A program made the translations under genes and the position numbers. The notes beneath the pieces are model-generated. The model was not told the origin of the DNA. It saw only the letters and a list, made by a program, of their open reading frames with translations, and did no database searches. Positions 18,787 to 27,227 of a stretch of 64,000 bases of DNA are shown here, piece after piece (positions within the stretch are counted from its first letter, which is position 1; every line of letters begins with the position of its first letter). This DNA is from Paraburkholderia sp. BL9I2N2 (lineage in GTDB: Bacteria > Pseudomonadota > Gammaproteobacteria > Burkholderiales > Burkholderiaceae): positions 310,001-374,000 of the forward strand of contig NZ_SMGP01000002.1 in NCBI RefSeq assembly GCF_004339745.1. Direction: 5' to 3'.

Positions 18787-18969
18787 ATGACAGAACACAA
18801 GGAAAAGCACCCGCACTCGAACAAGAGCGAAAAGCAGATCGACAAGCAGGTCGAGGATAGCTTTCCCGCGAGCGATCCGCCTTCCACCGGCGGCACCACG
18901 AAGATCGTCCCCGACAAGGACGCCGCTTCGAAAGACAAGTCGGCCGCAAAGAAACCGGCCAGGCATTAG
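18787..18969 (+). CDS. Small acidic/basic protein with SFPASDPPS motif
   Basis: 60 residues, strongly hydrophilic, containing KQIDKQVEDSFPASDPPSTGG. The SFPASDPP motif recurs in many short proteobacterial proteins of unknown function that tend to accompany stress genes. GGAG (AAGGAGAAACGCG) precedes the ATG. It is followed by a good terminator and probably ends the operon with the Rieske/FAD reductase. Likely unstructured. Confidence 0.8.
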   Translation: MTEHKEKHPHSNKSEKQIDKQVEDSFPASDPPSTGGTTKIVPDKDAASKDKSAAKKPARH

Positions 18970-18988
18970 GCCTTGCTGACCGAACGTG

Positions 18989-19021
18989 AACCGCCCGACG
19001 CGCTGCCGACGGGCGGTTTTC
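18989..19021 (+). terminator. Rho-independent terminator
   Basis: The stem AACCGCCCG/CGGGCGGTT, 12-base loop, followed by TTTT. It closes the Rieske reductase-small protein operon and faces the convergent exporter gene. Confidence 0.75.
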
Positions 19022-19124
19022 TCCACTTCTGCAACTGCAACCCCTCTGACCGACACTCGCGACCCTCATCACCTTCGCTTTGATGACGTGTCAAGGCGGG
19101 TGACGTGCAGGGATTCGTGGCACG

Positions 19125-21161
19125 CTAGCTATTGACCACGAGCGGCAGTTCTTCCTCGGTCTGGGTTCTCGCCGTCTCGACACGCCGGCAAGCAGCGACG
19201 ATTTCCTGCAATGAGGTGGCGTAACATTCCGCACCCATCGCGCTTTGCAGATCCGCGCTCCACTTCTCCGTATCTTCCGCCGCCCACAGTCCGACCACGA
19301 TCGACACCTTCGGCAATCGCGCGCGAATGCGCCTGACCAGATAACGCAAATGCGATGGGATGCCGTCGATCTGCAAGTAAAGAATGCAGACGATGCCGAC
19401 ATCGTCCGCGTCGAGTTGATCGATCGACGCGCGCGATGCGGCCTCATGCGGCAACGCGCGTGACGTAAAGCCGTGCTTGCCGAGCAACTGCAACAGGATC
19501 GTTGTCGCTAATGCGTCGAGTGGACCGCGGCCGGGAATGCACAGCACACGGTTGCTGGCTGCGAGCGGCGACGGGTCTGTTGCACGTTCTTCTTTCGAAT
19601 TGCCTGGAGAAACGAGCCGCGTATTCGCGGGTTGAGCTTGTGCATCGTCGGATGTCCCGGACGCTGAAGAAGGTGCCAACGGTCCCGCCGCGCTCCAGTT
19701 TTGTTCCGCCGCGGACGTGACCGGCTCGCGGTCGTCGTAGCCGTCGAGGCCGTCCACGAGGTCGTTCGTCGTCGCCTCGATGCGTGCAAGCTGGGTTGCC
19801 GTGACGCTGCCGCGCTCGACGTCGTTGGCCGCGAGCTGCAAGCCCTTGATCGCAACCTCATCGTAGTACGCGGACAATGAGCGCTCACGCAGCAGCACTT
19901 CGGCTTGCTCGATCGCCTCGTCCGGGTCGCCCGCCAACGCACGCTGGTAGAAGTTTTCGATGGGCGTGAGCGCCGGCTGGTCGCCCAGCAGCACATCGAG
20001 AAATTCCAGGCGCCGCACATGCCGGCCGAGCACGAGCAGGCAAAGCGTCAACGGCGTCGACAGAATCAGTCCTATCGGCCCCCAGATCCAGCTCCAGAAA
20101 ATCGCCGCCACCACCACCGAAAATGGCGAGAGCCCCGTGCTGCGTCCATACAGCAGCGGCTCGACGATCTGCCCCACCAGCAACTCCACAGTGGCGAATA
20201 GCGCCAGCGACCAGATCGCCATCGCCCACCCCGGACTCACGGCGGCGGCGAGCGCGGTGGCCAAGGTCGCCGAGATCCAGATGCCGACGTAAGGCACGAG
20301 CCGCAGCAACGCCGCGAGAATGCCCCATAGAATCGGACTCGGCACACCGATCATAAAAAGCCCCGTGCCGATCACCACGCCGACGCCCGCATTCAGACCG
20401 AGTTGCGACACGAAGTAACGGCTCAGACGGCGTGCGGCTTCATCCATCACCGTGGTCGTGCGGTGCAGATCGCGCGAGCCGAACAGACGGATTGCGCGGT
20501 CGCGCAGATCGTCGCGTTGCAGCAGGATCACCACCATCACGACGAAAACGATAAACGCCGTTTCGAGCGGGCTGATAGCCGGCGACAGCACGCGTCTCGC
20601 GAGTTCGAACGGCGTCGGCACCGGCTCGCGCACTTCGACGGGCACGGCGGCGGGTTCACTGGCCGTGGTGTGCGCGCTGCCGCGAGACGCCGGGCCAGCC
20701 TGCGGTGCCGGTTGCGGCGGCTCGACGGTCGCGCGTTGCAGCGCCTGACCTGCCGCGCTGGCAAACCGGTTTAGTTTGCCGATGGTCAGGCTGTGCGCCG
20801 TTTCCATCTTCTGCTCGATGGTCGCCTGATAGCGTGGCATGCCGGCCGCGAGATCGGTCAGTTGCGTGGCGATCACCGCGCCGAGCATCCCGATCACCGA
20901 CACCGAGATCACCACCGCGGCGAACACGGACGCCACGTGACCGAGCCGCAAACGCGTCAGCGCATCGGCGAGCGGCGCGACGAGAAAGCTGAGCAGGATG
21001 GCGAGCGTAATCGGAATCAGCACGGCGCTCGCAAAGTAAAGACAAGCGACCACCGTGACGCCCACCGCAAGCGCGATCAGGCTGTCCAGGCCGAAGGCCG
21101 TGGCGGGCGCTTGAATGCGGGCGGCCGGCCTCACGCCGCGCGGTTGGGGTATGTCCTTCAT
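19125..21161 (-). CDS. AI-2E/PerM-family transporter with extra C-terminal domain
   Basis: 678 residues. The N-terminal ~390 residues form the PerM/AI-2E exporter fold: hydrophobic pairs at about 25-65 and 78-100, then helices between about 200 and 380 with family motifs such as PYVGIWISATLA and GRSTGLSPFSVVVAAIFWSWIWGPIG. The family is about 350 residues long. This protein goes on for ~290 more: a helical stretch (about 395-470) and then an alpha/beta segment (about 550-660) reading RVLCIPGRGPLDALATTILLQLL...DVGIVCILYLQ...KVSIVVGLW. That segment resembles a Rossmann or cobalamin-binding-like fold without its metal histidine. Substrate unknown. No good ribosome site is seen. Confidence 0.85.
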   Translation of the reverse strand: MKDIPQPRGVRPAARIQAPATAFGLDSLIALAVGVTVVACLYFASAVLIPITLAILLSFLVAPLADALTRLRLGHVASVFAAVVISVSVIGMLGAVIATQLTDLAAGMPRYQATIEQKMETAHSLTIGKLNRFASAAGQALQRATVEPPQPAPQAGPASRGSAHTTASEPAAVPVEVREPVPTPFELARRVLSPAISPLETAFIVFVVMVVILLQRDDLRDRAIRLFGSRDLHRTTTVMDEAARRLSRYFVSQLGLNAGVGVVIGTGLFMIGVPSPILWGILAALLRLVPYVGIWISATLATALAAAVSPGWAMAIWSLALFATVELLVGQIVEPLLYGRSTGLSPFSVVVAAIFWSWIWGPIGLILSTPLTLCLLVLGRHVRRLEFLDVLLGDQPALTPIENFYQRALAGDPDEAIEQAEVLLRERSLSAYYDEVAIKGLQLAANDVERGSVTATQLARIEATTNDLVDGLDGYDDREPVTSAAEQNWSAAGPLAPSSASGTSDDAQAQPANTRLVSPGNSKEERATDPSPLAASNRVLCIPGRGPLDALATTILLQLLGKHGFTSRALPHEAASRASIDQLDADDVGIVCILYLQIDGIPSHLRYLVRRIRARLPKVSIVVGLWAAEDTEKWSADLQSAMGAECYATSLQEIVAACRRVETARTQTEEELPLVVNS

Positions 21162-21288
21162 TTGCGCGAATCTGTCCGGTTACGTTCGGTTGCCGTTCTT
21201 GTGTCTTGTGAGGCGTGACAATCTTGTTGGCCAATGCCGGTCAATAGGACTATCGGACCGTCGTCGAAGTCCCATTGCGATAGCGCAC

Positions 21289-21468
21289 TTACTTCAAAGG
21301 CTCGTCAGCGATCGGGCCACTTTCTACCGGCGGTGCTTCCTTTTCTATCTCGGCGCGTGCCTGGTCCCAGTACTCGTCAGGCGTGCCTTTCGGATCGTCT
21401 GCCTGCTCCCACAGGTAATAAGCGCGCATGCGGATCTGTTCCTCTACAGAGGTTTGTTCCTGTTCCAT
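21289..21468 (-). CDS. DUF2934 protein
   Basis: 59 residues. The DUF2934 signature is clear: QIRMRAYYLWEQADDPKGTP followed by DEYWDQARAEIE. GAGGTGATC lies just before the ATG. Proteins of this family are small, soluble, often next to stress or glycogen genes, and of unknown function. It sits 155 bases downstream of glgX, on the same strand, so it may be on the glgX transcript or use its own promoter (see the shared word at 21564). Confidence 0.85.
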   Translation of the reverse strand: MEQEQTSVEEQIRMRAYYLWEQADDPKGTPDEYWDQARAEIEKEAPPVESGPIADEPLK

Positions 21469-21563
21469 TTGATCACCTCGGTTAAACCTGGCGTGGGCCG
21501 ATGTCGGCTGCGCTGCGCGTCCGCCGCAAAAAGAGCGGCATGGCGCGCAGTCCCTTGCAATCG

Positions 21564-21580
21564 AGCAAGCGCTATACCCG
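21564..21580. promoter_or_regulatory. 17-bp word shared with 9787-9803
   Basis: Second copy of AGCAAGCGCTATACCCG, 96 bases upstream of the DUF2934 start and inside the glgX-DUF2934 spacer. On the minus strand it reads CGGGTATAGCGCTTGCT, which contains a TATAGC -10-like hexamer. Confidence 0.3.
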
Positions 21581-21623
21581 GCAGCGCAAGCTCGACGGCG
21601 TTTTACGCCTTGGTGTGTCAGGC

Positions 21624-23834
21624 TTAGGCGGAGGGTTCGCTTTCGTCGGTAGTGAGCTGCTCTTCGAGGCGGTCGAAAACACGCTGCGTCGCGCGGTTCG
21701 GTGCGTCGAGCGCGAACAGCAACAACGAGCGTGCCGTCACCTGATACGCGTCGCCGGCACTGAAGAGCGGCAACTCGGAGCGCACCGGCATGTTGGTATC
21801 GAGCAGGCAGGTCCACTGGTCGCCCTCGGGAATATCGGGCAACGTGAAGTTGACGACATCGTGATGCGCATTCAGCACCAGCAGCAGGGTCGCATCCGAG
21901 GCCGGACGGCGAATGCCGCTCGCCTGCGCGCGGCCGTCGATCACGAGGCCGAAGCAGCGCATCGACGGATCGTCCCACTGCTCCTGCGAGAGATCCGTGC
22001 CGTCCGGCGAGAGCCAACGTGCGTCAGTCACGTCCAGCGCCTCGTTGTATTCACCGATGATAAAGCGGCCACGCCGCAATACCGGCAGACGGTGGCGCAA
22101 CGTGGTCAGATTCTTGACGAATTCGATGAGCGCACGGCCGTCGTCGTCGATGGCCTCCCAATCGACCCAACTGATCTCGTTGTCCTGGCAATAGGCGTTG
22201 TTATTGCCCTTCTGCGTGCGGCCGAATTCGTCGCCCGCGAGAATCATCGGCGTGCCTTGCGAGAGCAGCAGCGTGGCGAGCAGATTGCGTTTCTGGCGCT
22301 CGCGCTGCTGACGAATCTCCGCGTCGTCGGTCGGACCTTCCACGCCCATGTTCCAGGACTTGTTGTCCGAGTGGCCGTCGTTGTTGTCCTCGCCGTTGGC
22401 GTCGTTGTGTTTGTCGTTGTACGAGACCAGATCGTTGAGCGTGAAGCCGTCGTGCGCGGCGATGAAGTTCACGCTCGCCCACGGGCGGCGGCCACGATGA
22501 TTGAACCTGTCGCCCGAACCGGTGAGACGCGTGGCGAGATCGGCGACCTTGCCTTCGTCGCCCTTCCAGTATTCGCGCACCGTGTCGCGAAAGCGGTCGT
22601 TCCACTCGGCCCAGCCGGGCGGAAAGCCGCCGACCTGATAGCCACCGGGGCCGCAGTCCCACGGCTCGGCCACCAGCCGCACGCTCGAGAGCACCGGGTC
22701 CTGCCGGCAACTGTCGAGGAAACCGCCGCCTTCGTCGAAACCATGCAATTCGCGCCCGAGAATCGTGGCGAGGTCGAAACGGAAACCGTCCACCTTCATT
22801 TCCGTCACCCAGTAACGCAGGCTGTCGGTCACCATTTGCAGCACGCGCGGATGCGACAGGTTCAGCGTGTTGCCGGTGCCGGTATCGTTGATGTAATAGC
22901 GCGGCTCGTCGGGCATCAACCGATAGTACGACGCGTTGTCGATGCCTTTGAACGAGATCGTCGGGCCACGTTCGTTGCCTTCGGCAGTGTGGTTGTAGAC
23001 CACGTCGAGAATGACTTCGAGATTGTTGTTGTGAAAACGGTCCACCATCTCCTTGAACTCGCCCACTGAATCAATCGACGACGCGAAGAAGCGCGGATCG
23101 GCGGCGAAGAAGCCGATCGTGTTGTAGCCCCAGTAGTTGGTGAGGCCCTTGTCGAGCAGATAGCTGTCGTTGACGAAGGTCTGGATCGGCATCAGTTCAA
23201 CCGACGTCACGCCCAGGTTTCTGATGTAGTCGAGCACGACCTGCTGACCGAGCCCAGCAAAAGTACCGCGCAAATTTTCCGGTACTTCCGGATGTTGTTT
23301 GGTAAATCCGCGCACATGGGTTTCATAAAAAATCACGCGCTCCCACGGCAGCGCGTTGCGTTCGGGATGACTCCACGAAAAATTGGCGTCGACCACCTTG
23401 CACTTGGGCACGAAGGGCGCGCTGTCGCGCTCGTCGAACGACAAGTCGCCCTCTTCGGAATCCAGCGTATAGCCGAAGATTTCCGGCGCCCATTTGAGTT
23501 CGCCGATATGCGCCTTCGCATACGGATCGAGCAGCAGCTTGTTCGGATTGAAACGATGGCCCTTTTCCGGTTCATAGGGGCCGTGCACGCGATAGCCGTA
23601 AACCGCGCCCGGCTTGAGGTTCGGCACGTACACGTGCCACACCTCGTCGGTGTATTCCGGCAGTTCGATGCGTTCGATTTCGTTTGCGCCGGTTTCATCG
23701 AACAGACACAGTTCGACCTTGGTGGCGTGCGCCGAGAACAGCGCGAAGTTGACACCGCTTCCGTTCCATGTCGCGCCAAGCGGAAAAGGCGTGCCTTCCG
23801 AGATGCGCGTCGAGTAGTTGGCCTGGGATGACAT
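21624..23834 (-). CDS. glgX: Glycogen debranching enzyme
   Basis: 736-residue isoamylase-type GH13 enzyme that hydrolyses alpha-1,6 links in limit dextrins during glycogen breakdown. An N-terminal CBM48-like domain (PFPLGATWNGSGVNFALFSAHATKVELCLFD) is followed by the (beta/alpha)8 barrel. The catalytic set is visible: FRFDLATILG (nucleophile Asp), LVAEPWDCG (acid/base Glu) and NFIAAHDGF (third Asp). Region I, DVVYNHTAEG, is intact. AGGA precedes the ATG. glgA is 37 kb away at 61 kb, so glycogen genes are dispersed in this window. Confidence 0.95.
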   Translation of the reverse strand: MSSQANYSTRISEGTPFPLGATWNGSGVNFALFSAHATKVELCLFDETGANEIERIELPEYTDEVWHVYVPNLKPGAVYGYRVHGPYEPEKGHRFNPNKLLLDPYAKAHIGELKWAPEIFGYTLDSEEGDLSFDERDSAPFVPKCKVVDANFSWSHPERNALPWERVIFYETHVRGFTKQHPEVPENLRGTFAGLGQQVVLDYIRNLGVTSVELMPIQTFVNDSYLLDKGLTNYWGYNTIGFFAADPRFFASSIDSVGEFKEMVDRFHNNNLEVILDVVYNHTAEGNERGPTISFKGIDNASYYRLMPDEPRYYINDTGTGNTLNLSHPRVLQMVTDSLRYWVTEMKVDGFRFDLATILGRELHGFDEGGGFLDSCRQDPVLSSVRLVAEPWDCGPGGYQVGGFPPGWAEWNDRFRDTVREYWKGDEGKVADLATRLTGSGDRFNHRGRRPWASVNFIAAHDGFTLNDLVSYNDKHNDANGEDNNDGHSDNKSWNMGVEGPTDDAEIRQQRERQKRNLLATLLLSQGTPMILAGDEFGRTQKGNNNAYCQDNEISWVDWEAIDDDGRALIEFVKNLTTLRHRLPVLRRGRFIIGEYNEALDVTDARWLSPDGTDLSQEQWDDPSMRCFGLVIDGRAQASGIRRPASDATLLLVLNAHHDVVNFTLPDIPEGDQWTCLLDTNMPVRSELPLFSAGDAYQVTARSLLLFALDAPNRATQRVFDRLEEQLTTDESEPSA

Positions 23835-24103
23835 AGTGGGTCCTGTGGAAGCAAGAGGCGCTGACGCGCGTGTTTTAGCGTAGGCAGAGGATCCGTCGAT
23901 GCAGGGATTTCCGTCCGCATGGAATGCATCATCGGAACATCAAACAGCAAGCCCGTTGATTTAGCAAGTTCCGGACCTGAGAGGATTGACGTAGGTATTG
24001 GCGCTGCGCGGCACAACTTTTGCAGCAAGCAAGGTGAAAGCTGACTCAATGAAGCGGCGCGGTACAAGAAGCGCCGGACATGTCATCAGGGAGAACAATC
24101 ACC

Positions 24104-24508
24104 ATGCAACGAATACAGCTCAATTCACTGGCCGCCACCGCCCTGCTCCTCGCCACGCTCGCGTCGTACGGTAATGCGTACGCTCAGGGCGCGCCTCAGG
24201 CGATTACGGAAAAACGGACGGACGTGGTGCAACTCGCAAGCGGCTACCGCGCGTCGAAGTTGAGCGGCGCCGATGTCTATAACAAGAACAAGGACACTAT
24301 CGGCACACTGGACGATCTGATCGTCTCGCCAAGCGGAGACCGCAGCACGTACGCGATCCTGTCGGTAGGCGGATTCCTCGGCATGGGCAAACATCTGGTC
24401 GCCGTGCCGTTCAACGACCTGCAGATCAATAACCGGCGTGTGGTGCTGCCTGAAGCCACGAAAAAGTCGCTCGAGGCGCTGCCTGAGTTCAAGTACGCGC
24501 CGGACTAA
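24104..24508 (+). CDS. Exported PRC-barrel protein
   Basis: 134 residues with a signal peptide (cleaved after NAYA-Q) and a PRC-barrel domain from about 50: SKLSGADVYNKNKDTIGTLDDLIV...YAILSVGGFLGMGKHLVAVPFNDL. The ATG at 24104 is preferred, since GGGAGAA lies 12 bases before it; an in-frame ATG 24 bases upstream has no ribosome site. Secreted PRC-barrel proteins of this type are common in Burkholderia and may bind at the envelope; the specific role is unknown. Confidence 0.85.
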   Translation: MQRIQLNSLAATALLLATLASYGNAYAQGAPQAITEKRTDVVQLASGYRASKLSGADVYNKNKDTIGTLDDLIVSPSGDRSTYAILSVGGFLGMGKHLVAVPFNDLQINNRRVVLPEATKKSLEALPEFKYAPD

Positions 24509-24530
24509 GCGCGGGTCTCTGGTCCGGTCG

Positions 24531-24563
24531 ACCGGTTGCAAGGGACTGCCCTTGCAGACCGGT
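24531..24563. terminator. Strong hairpin between convergent genes
   Basis: ACCGGT-T-GCAAGGG-ACTG-CCCTTGC-AG-ACCGGT: an inner 7-bp stem extended by a second self-complementary 6-bp stem. It lies just after the PRC-barrel gene and before the convergent receiver gene. There is no U tract, so terminator is the best guess from position. Confidence 0.5.
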
Positions 24564-24723
24564 TAGTTGCGCTGATATCTGTAACAGGTCAACGGCCCGT
24601 CACGGCGATATATTCAATTAACCTAAATAATCTGAGTGCCCCTTGACACTCTGCATCTGCTTCAATCTGCGGCGAATTCCATAGCTGCCGCATGGTGAAT
24701 TTCTTTCAAAGCGCACGCAGCCT

Positions 24724-25185
24724 TTACGGCGGTCCCGCCGCATGCAGCGCCGCAGCCGATTCGAGCACACGCAACAGACGCTCGGGCGTCAACGGCTTCG
24801 CGCAATGCGCATCGAAACCGGCGGCCTTGGCACGTGCCCGGTCGTCGCGCGAGGCGAATGCGGTGCACGCCACCAGCAACATATGCGAAGTCGAAGGATG
24901 GGCGCGCAGGCGGCGAGCCAGTTCCAGGCCATCCAGGCCCGGCATCTTGATGTCCAGCACCACCGCAAACGGCTGCCATTCATGGGCCATCGCGCAGACG
25001 GCAAAGGGATCCTCAAGCGCGCGGCACTCGAAGCCGTCAGCAGTCAGCAACATCTGCAATGCCTCGGCCGCTTCCCGGTAATCGTCCACCACGAGGACGC
25101 GCCGGTGCGACGCCATCGCATACTGGATAGGTCGCCACACTACGACGTCTTCGTTATCGTCCATCCGGTCGTCGAACGTCACCAT
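24724..25185 (-). CDS. Stand-alone response-regulator receiver protein
   Basis: 153 residues: a 30-residue N-terminal tail (MVTFDDRMDDNEDVV) and one receiver domain. RVLVVDDYREAAEAL gives the acidic pocket, VVLDIKMPGLDGLEL the phospho-acceptor and CAKPL the conserved lysine. There is no output domain. The start at 25185 follows AAGGAG, although the spacing is short; an ATG seven codons later is an alternative. It could be a phosphate sink or a partner for one of the hybrid kinases in this window, but none is adjacent. Confidence 0.85.
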   Translation of the reverse strand: MVTFDDRMDDNEDVVVWRPIQYAMASHRRVLVVDDYREAAEALQMLLTADGFECRALEDPFAVCAMAHEWQPFAVVLDIKMPGLDGLELARRLRAHPSTSHMLLVACTAFASRDDRARAKAAGFDAHCAKPLTPERLLRVLESAAALHAAGPP

Positions 25186-25550
25186 CTTCTCCTTGGCTTT
25201 TTCCGTGCGCCACTCGCGGGCACTTCGGAACACGCGCGCAAGATTCGCTCCCGACGCGCAGACAAAGCTCATCGTTCTCCAGACGATGGTTTCTGTTCGC
25301 GTCGCACCGCGCTTGCAGCGCCGCAGCGTACGCCTTACCTCACCATAGCTCACGCAATAAAACGCCGCTGGCTGATTTAGGTGCGTTGAGGCATTGAGAA
25401 CGGACGTTCACGCATCGGCGAGACGCACTCGCGTCGTGCAGGCCGCCCTTGCCGCGTGCGCTGGATGGCACGCCTTGAGGCTATCATCGATAACGCAGGA
25501 ATCCTGTCGAGAAAAACCCGGCACCCTTTTAGGGATTTGTACTCAGCGGG
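25186..25550. other. Intergenic region upstream of the receiver gene
   Basis: 365 bases upstream of the receiver gene and downstream of the ligase, both on the minus strand. Its distal end holds the ligase terminator-like hairpin (25510-25552). I see no credible gene in the rest. Confidence 0.4.
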
Positions 25551-25552
25551 TT
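25510..25552 (-). terminator. Probable terminator of the ligase-exonuclease operon
   Basis: Read on the minus strand: AACCCG ... CCCTAAAAGGG ... CGGGTT followed by TTTTT. A nested stem with a T run directly after the ligase stop codon. Confidence 0.5.
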
Positions 25553-27227
25553 ATCCCGCACGATCATCGATGAAGCCCTTGAGCATGGCCAGCGTATCGG
25601 CGTCGTCGATATGTTTGTCGGTGCGCCAGCGCAGCATGCGCGGAAAGCGCACCGCCACGCCGGATTTATGACGCGGACTTGCCTGAATGCCCTCGAAGCC
25701 GATTTCGAATACCAGGGTGGGGGTCACACTGCGCACGGGGCCGAACTTTTCGATCGTGGTCTTGCGAACGATGGCATCCACCTGACGCATCTCTTCGTCG
25801 GTTAGTCCGGAATAAGCCTTCGCGAACGGCACCAGCGTACGCACGCCGTTCGCTTCGTCCCACACCGCGAAGGTGAAATCGGTGTAGAGACTGGCACGGC
25901 GGCCGTGGCCGCGTTGCGCATAAAGCAGCACGGCATCGACTGCATACGGATCGATCTTCCATTTCCACCATGTGCCAGATGCCTTGGTGCGGCCCACGCC
26001 ATACATCGATTCGCGTTGCTTGACCATCAGCCCTTCCACACCGCGTGATCGGCTCTCGTCGCGTAACGCCGCGAGCGCCTTCCAGTCCGCGGCGCGCACT
26101 AGCGGCGACACACGCAGCAGATCGCGCGCGAGCGTGCCGTCGATGGAAATGGCCAGCGCATCCAGTTGCGACCGCCGCTCGGCGAGCGGCGTCATGCGCA
26201 GATCCTTGCCGTGCGCTTCGAGCAGATCGTAGGCAAGCAGCGTGGCGGGCGAATCGGCGAGGATTTTTTTAGTCAGCGTTTTACGGGCAATCCGTGGTTG
26301 CAGGCGCGCGAACGGCAAGGGCGCCATCGCGCCCGGCTCCCACGCGAGAATCTCTCCGTCGATCACGCAACCGTCCGGCAACGCTTCGCCTAAAGCCGCC
26401 ACCTCGGGGAATCGATCCGTGATCAGATCCTCACCGCGTGACCACAACCAGACACGTCCACCACGTTTGACAAGTTGCGCGCGAATGCCGTCCCACTTCC
26501 ATTCGATCTGCCACTGCGACGGATCGCCTAGCGTCGCCGGATCGGCCTGCAATGGATGCGCGAGAAAGAACGGATACGGCAGGCCGAGATCGCTCTCCTG
26601 CGGGTGATCGCCGGACTGCGTCTCGTCACCTGTCGCTTCGGGTGCGATCAATCGCAGATAGCGCGCGGCATCGGGCTTCTGTTGAGAGTCGGTCCAACCG
26701 ACCATGCGTTGCGCGATCCGTTTATGATCGACGCCCGCTACTTCCGCCAGCGCCCTCACCACCAGTTGCCGCGCGACGCCGACCCGAAACCCGCCGCCGA
26801 TCAGTTTGGTCAGCAAAAAACGGCCGCCCCAGTCGAGTTCGTCCCAGTAGCCGATCAAACGCGTGCGCAACTCTTCCGGCGCGACGCCACGCAAAGTCAG
26901 CACGCGTTGCTCGATCCATTGCGTGAGGCCCAATTCGGAACTGCGTTGCGCGGGCGGCAGGATATGGGCGATGGTTTCGGCCAGGTCGCCCACCGCGTGA
27001 TAGGACTCCTCGAATAACCACGCGGGCAAACCGGCCCGCTCGCGGGCAATCTCCGTCAGTAGACGCGTCGGCACCGACTGGCGCGGTTTACCGCCGGCGA
27101 GAAAATACGAGGCCCACGCCGCATCTTCCGGCTCGGCCACGGCGAAGTAGCTCGTGAGCGCTTCGAGTTTGTCGTGCGTGGACGTGGTCGCGTCGAGCGC
27201 GGTGTAGAGGGCGGCGAAGCGTTTCAT
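25551..27227 (-). CDS. ATP-dependent DNA ligase (exonuclease-associated family)
   Basis: 558 residues. N-terminal DNA-binding domain (1-210), then the nucleotidyltransferase core with adenylated lysine K244 in IEWKWDGIRAQ, downstream motifs DGEILAW and GVEGLMVKQRE, and motif V-like TWWKWKIDPY. The C-terminal OB fold ends near RMLRWRTDKHIDDADTL. It belongs to the bacterial ligases that are encoded together with a metallo-beta-lactamase exonuclease, a helicase and a phosphoesterase in DNA-repair clusters. Here only the exonuclease partner is present; the ligase start overlaps the exonuclease stop by ATGA, so translation is coupled. Confidence 0.92.
   Translation of the reverse strand: MKRFAALYTALDATTSTHDKLEALTSYFAVAEPEDAAWASYFLAGGKPRQSVPTRLLTEIARERAGLPAWLFEESYHAVGDLAETIAHILPPAQRSSELGLTQWIEQRVLTLRGVAPEELRTRLIGYWDELDWGGRFLLTKLIGGGFRVGVARQLVVRALAEVAGVDHKRIAQRMVGWTDSQQKPDAARYLRLIAPEATGDETQSGDHPQESDLGLPYPFFLAHPLQADPATLGDPSQWQIEWKWDGIRAQLVKRGGRVWLWSRGEDLITDRFPEVAALGEALPDGCVIDGEILAWEPGAMAPLPFARLQPRIARKTLTKKILADSPATLLAYDLLEAHGKDLRMTPLAERRSQLDALAISIDGTLARDLLRVSPLVRAADWKALAALRDESRSRGVEGLMVKQRESMYGVGRTKASGTWWKWKIDPYAVDAVLLYAQRGHGRRASLYTDFTFAVWDEANGVRTLVPFAKAYSGLTDEEMRQVDAIVRKTTIEKFGPVRSVTPTLVFEIGFEGIQASPRHKSGVAVRFPRMLRWRTDKHIDDADTLAMLKGFIDDRAG

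Noticed and set aside
21501..23069. 522-codon plus-strand frame opposite glgX
   Set aside because: Antisense shadow; glgX has all catalytic motifs.
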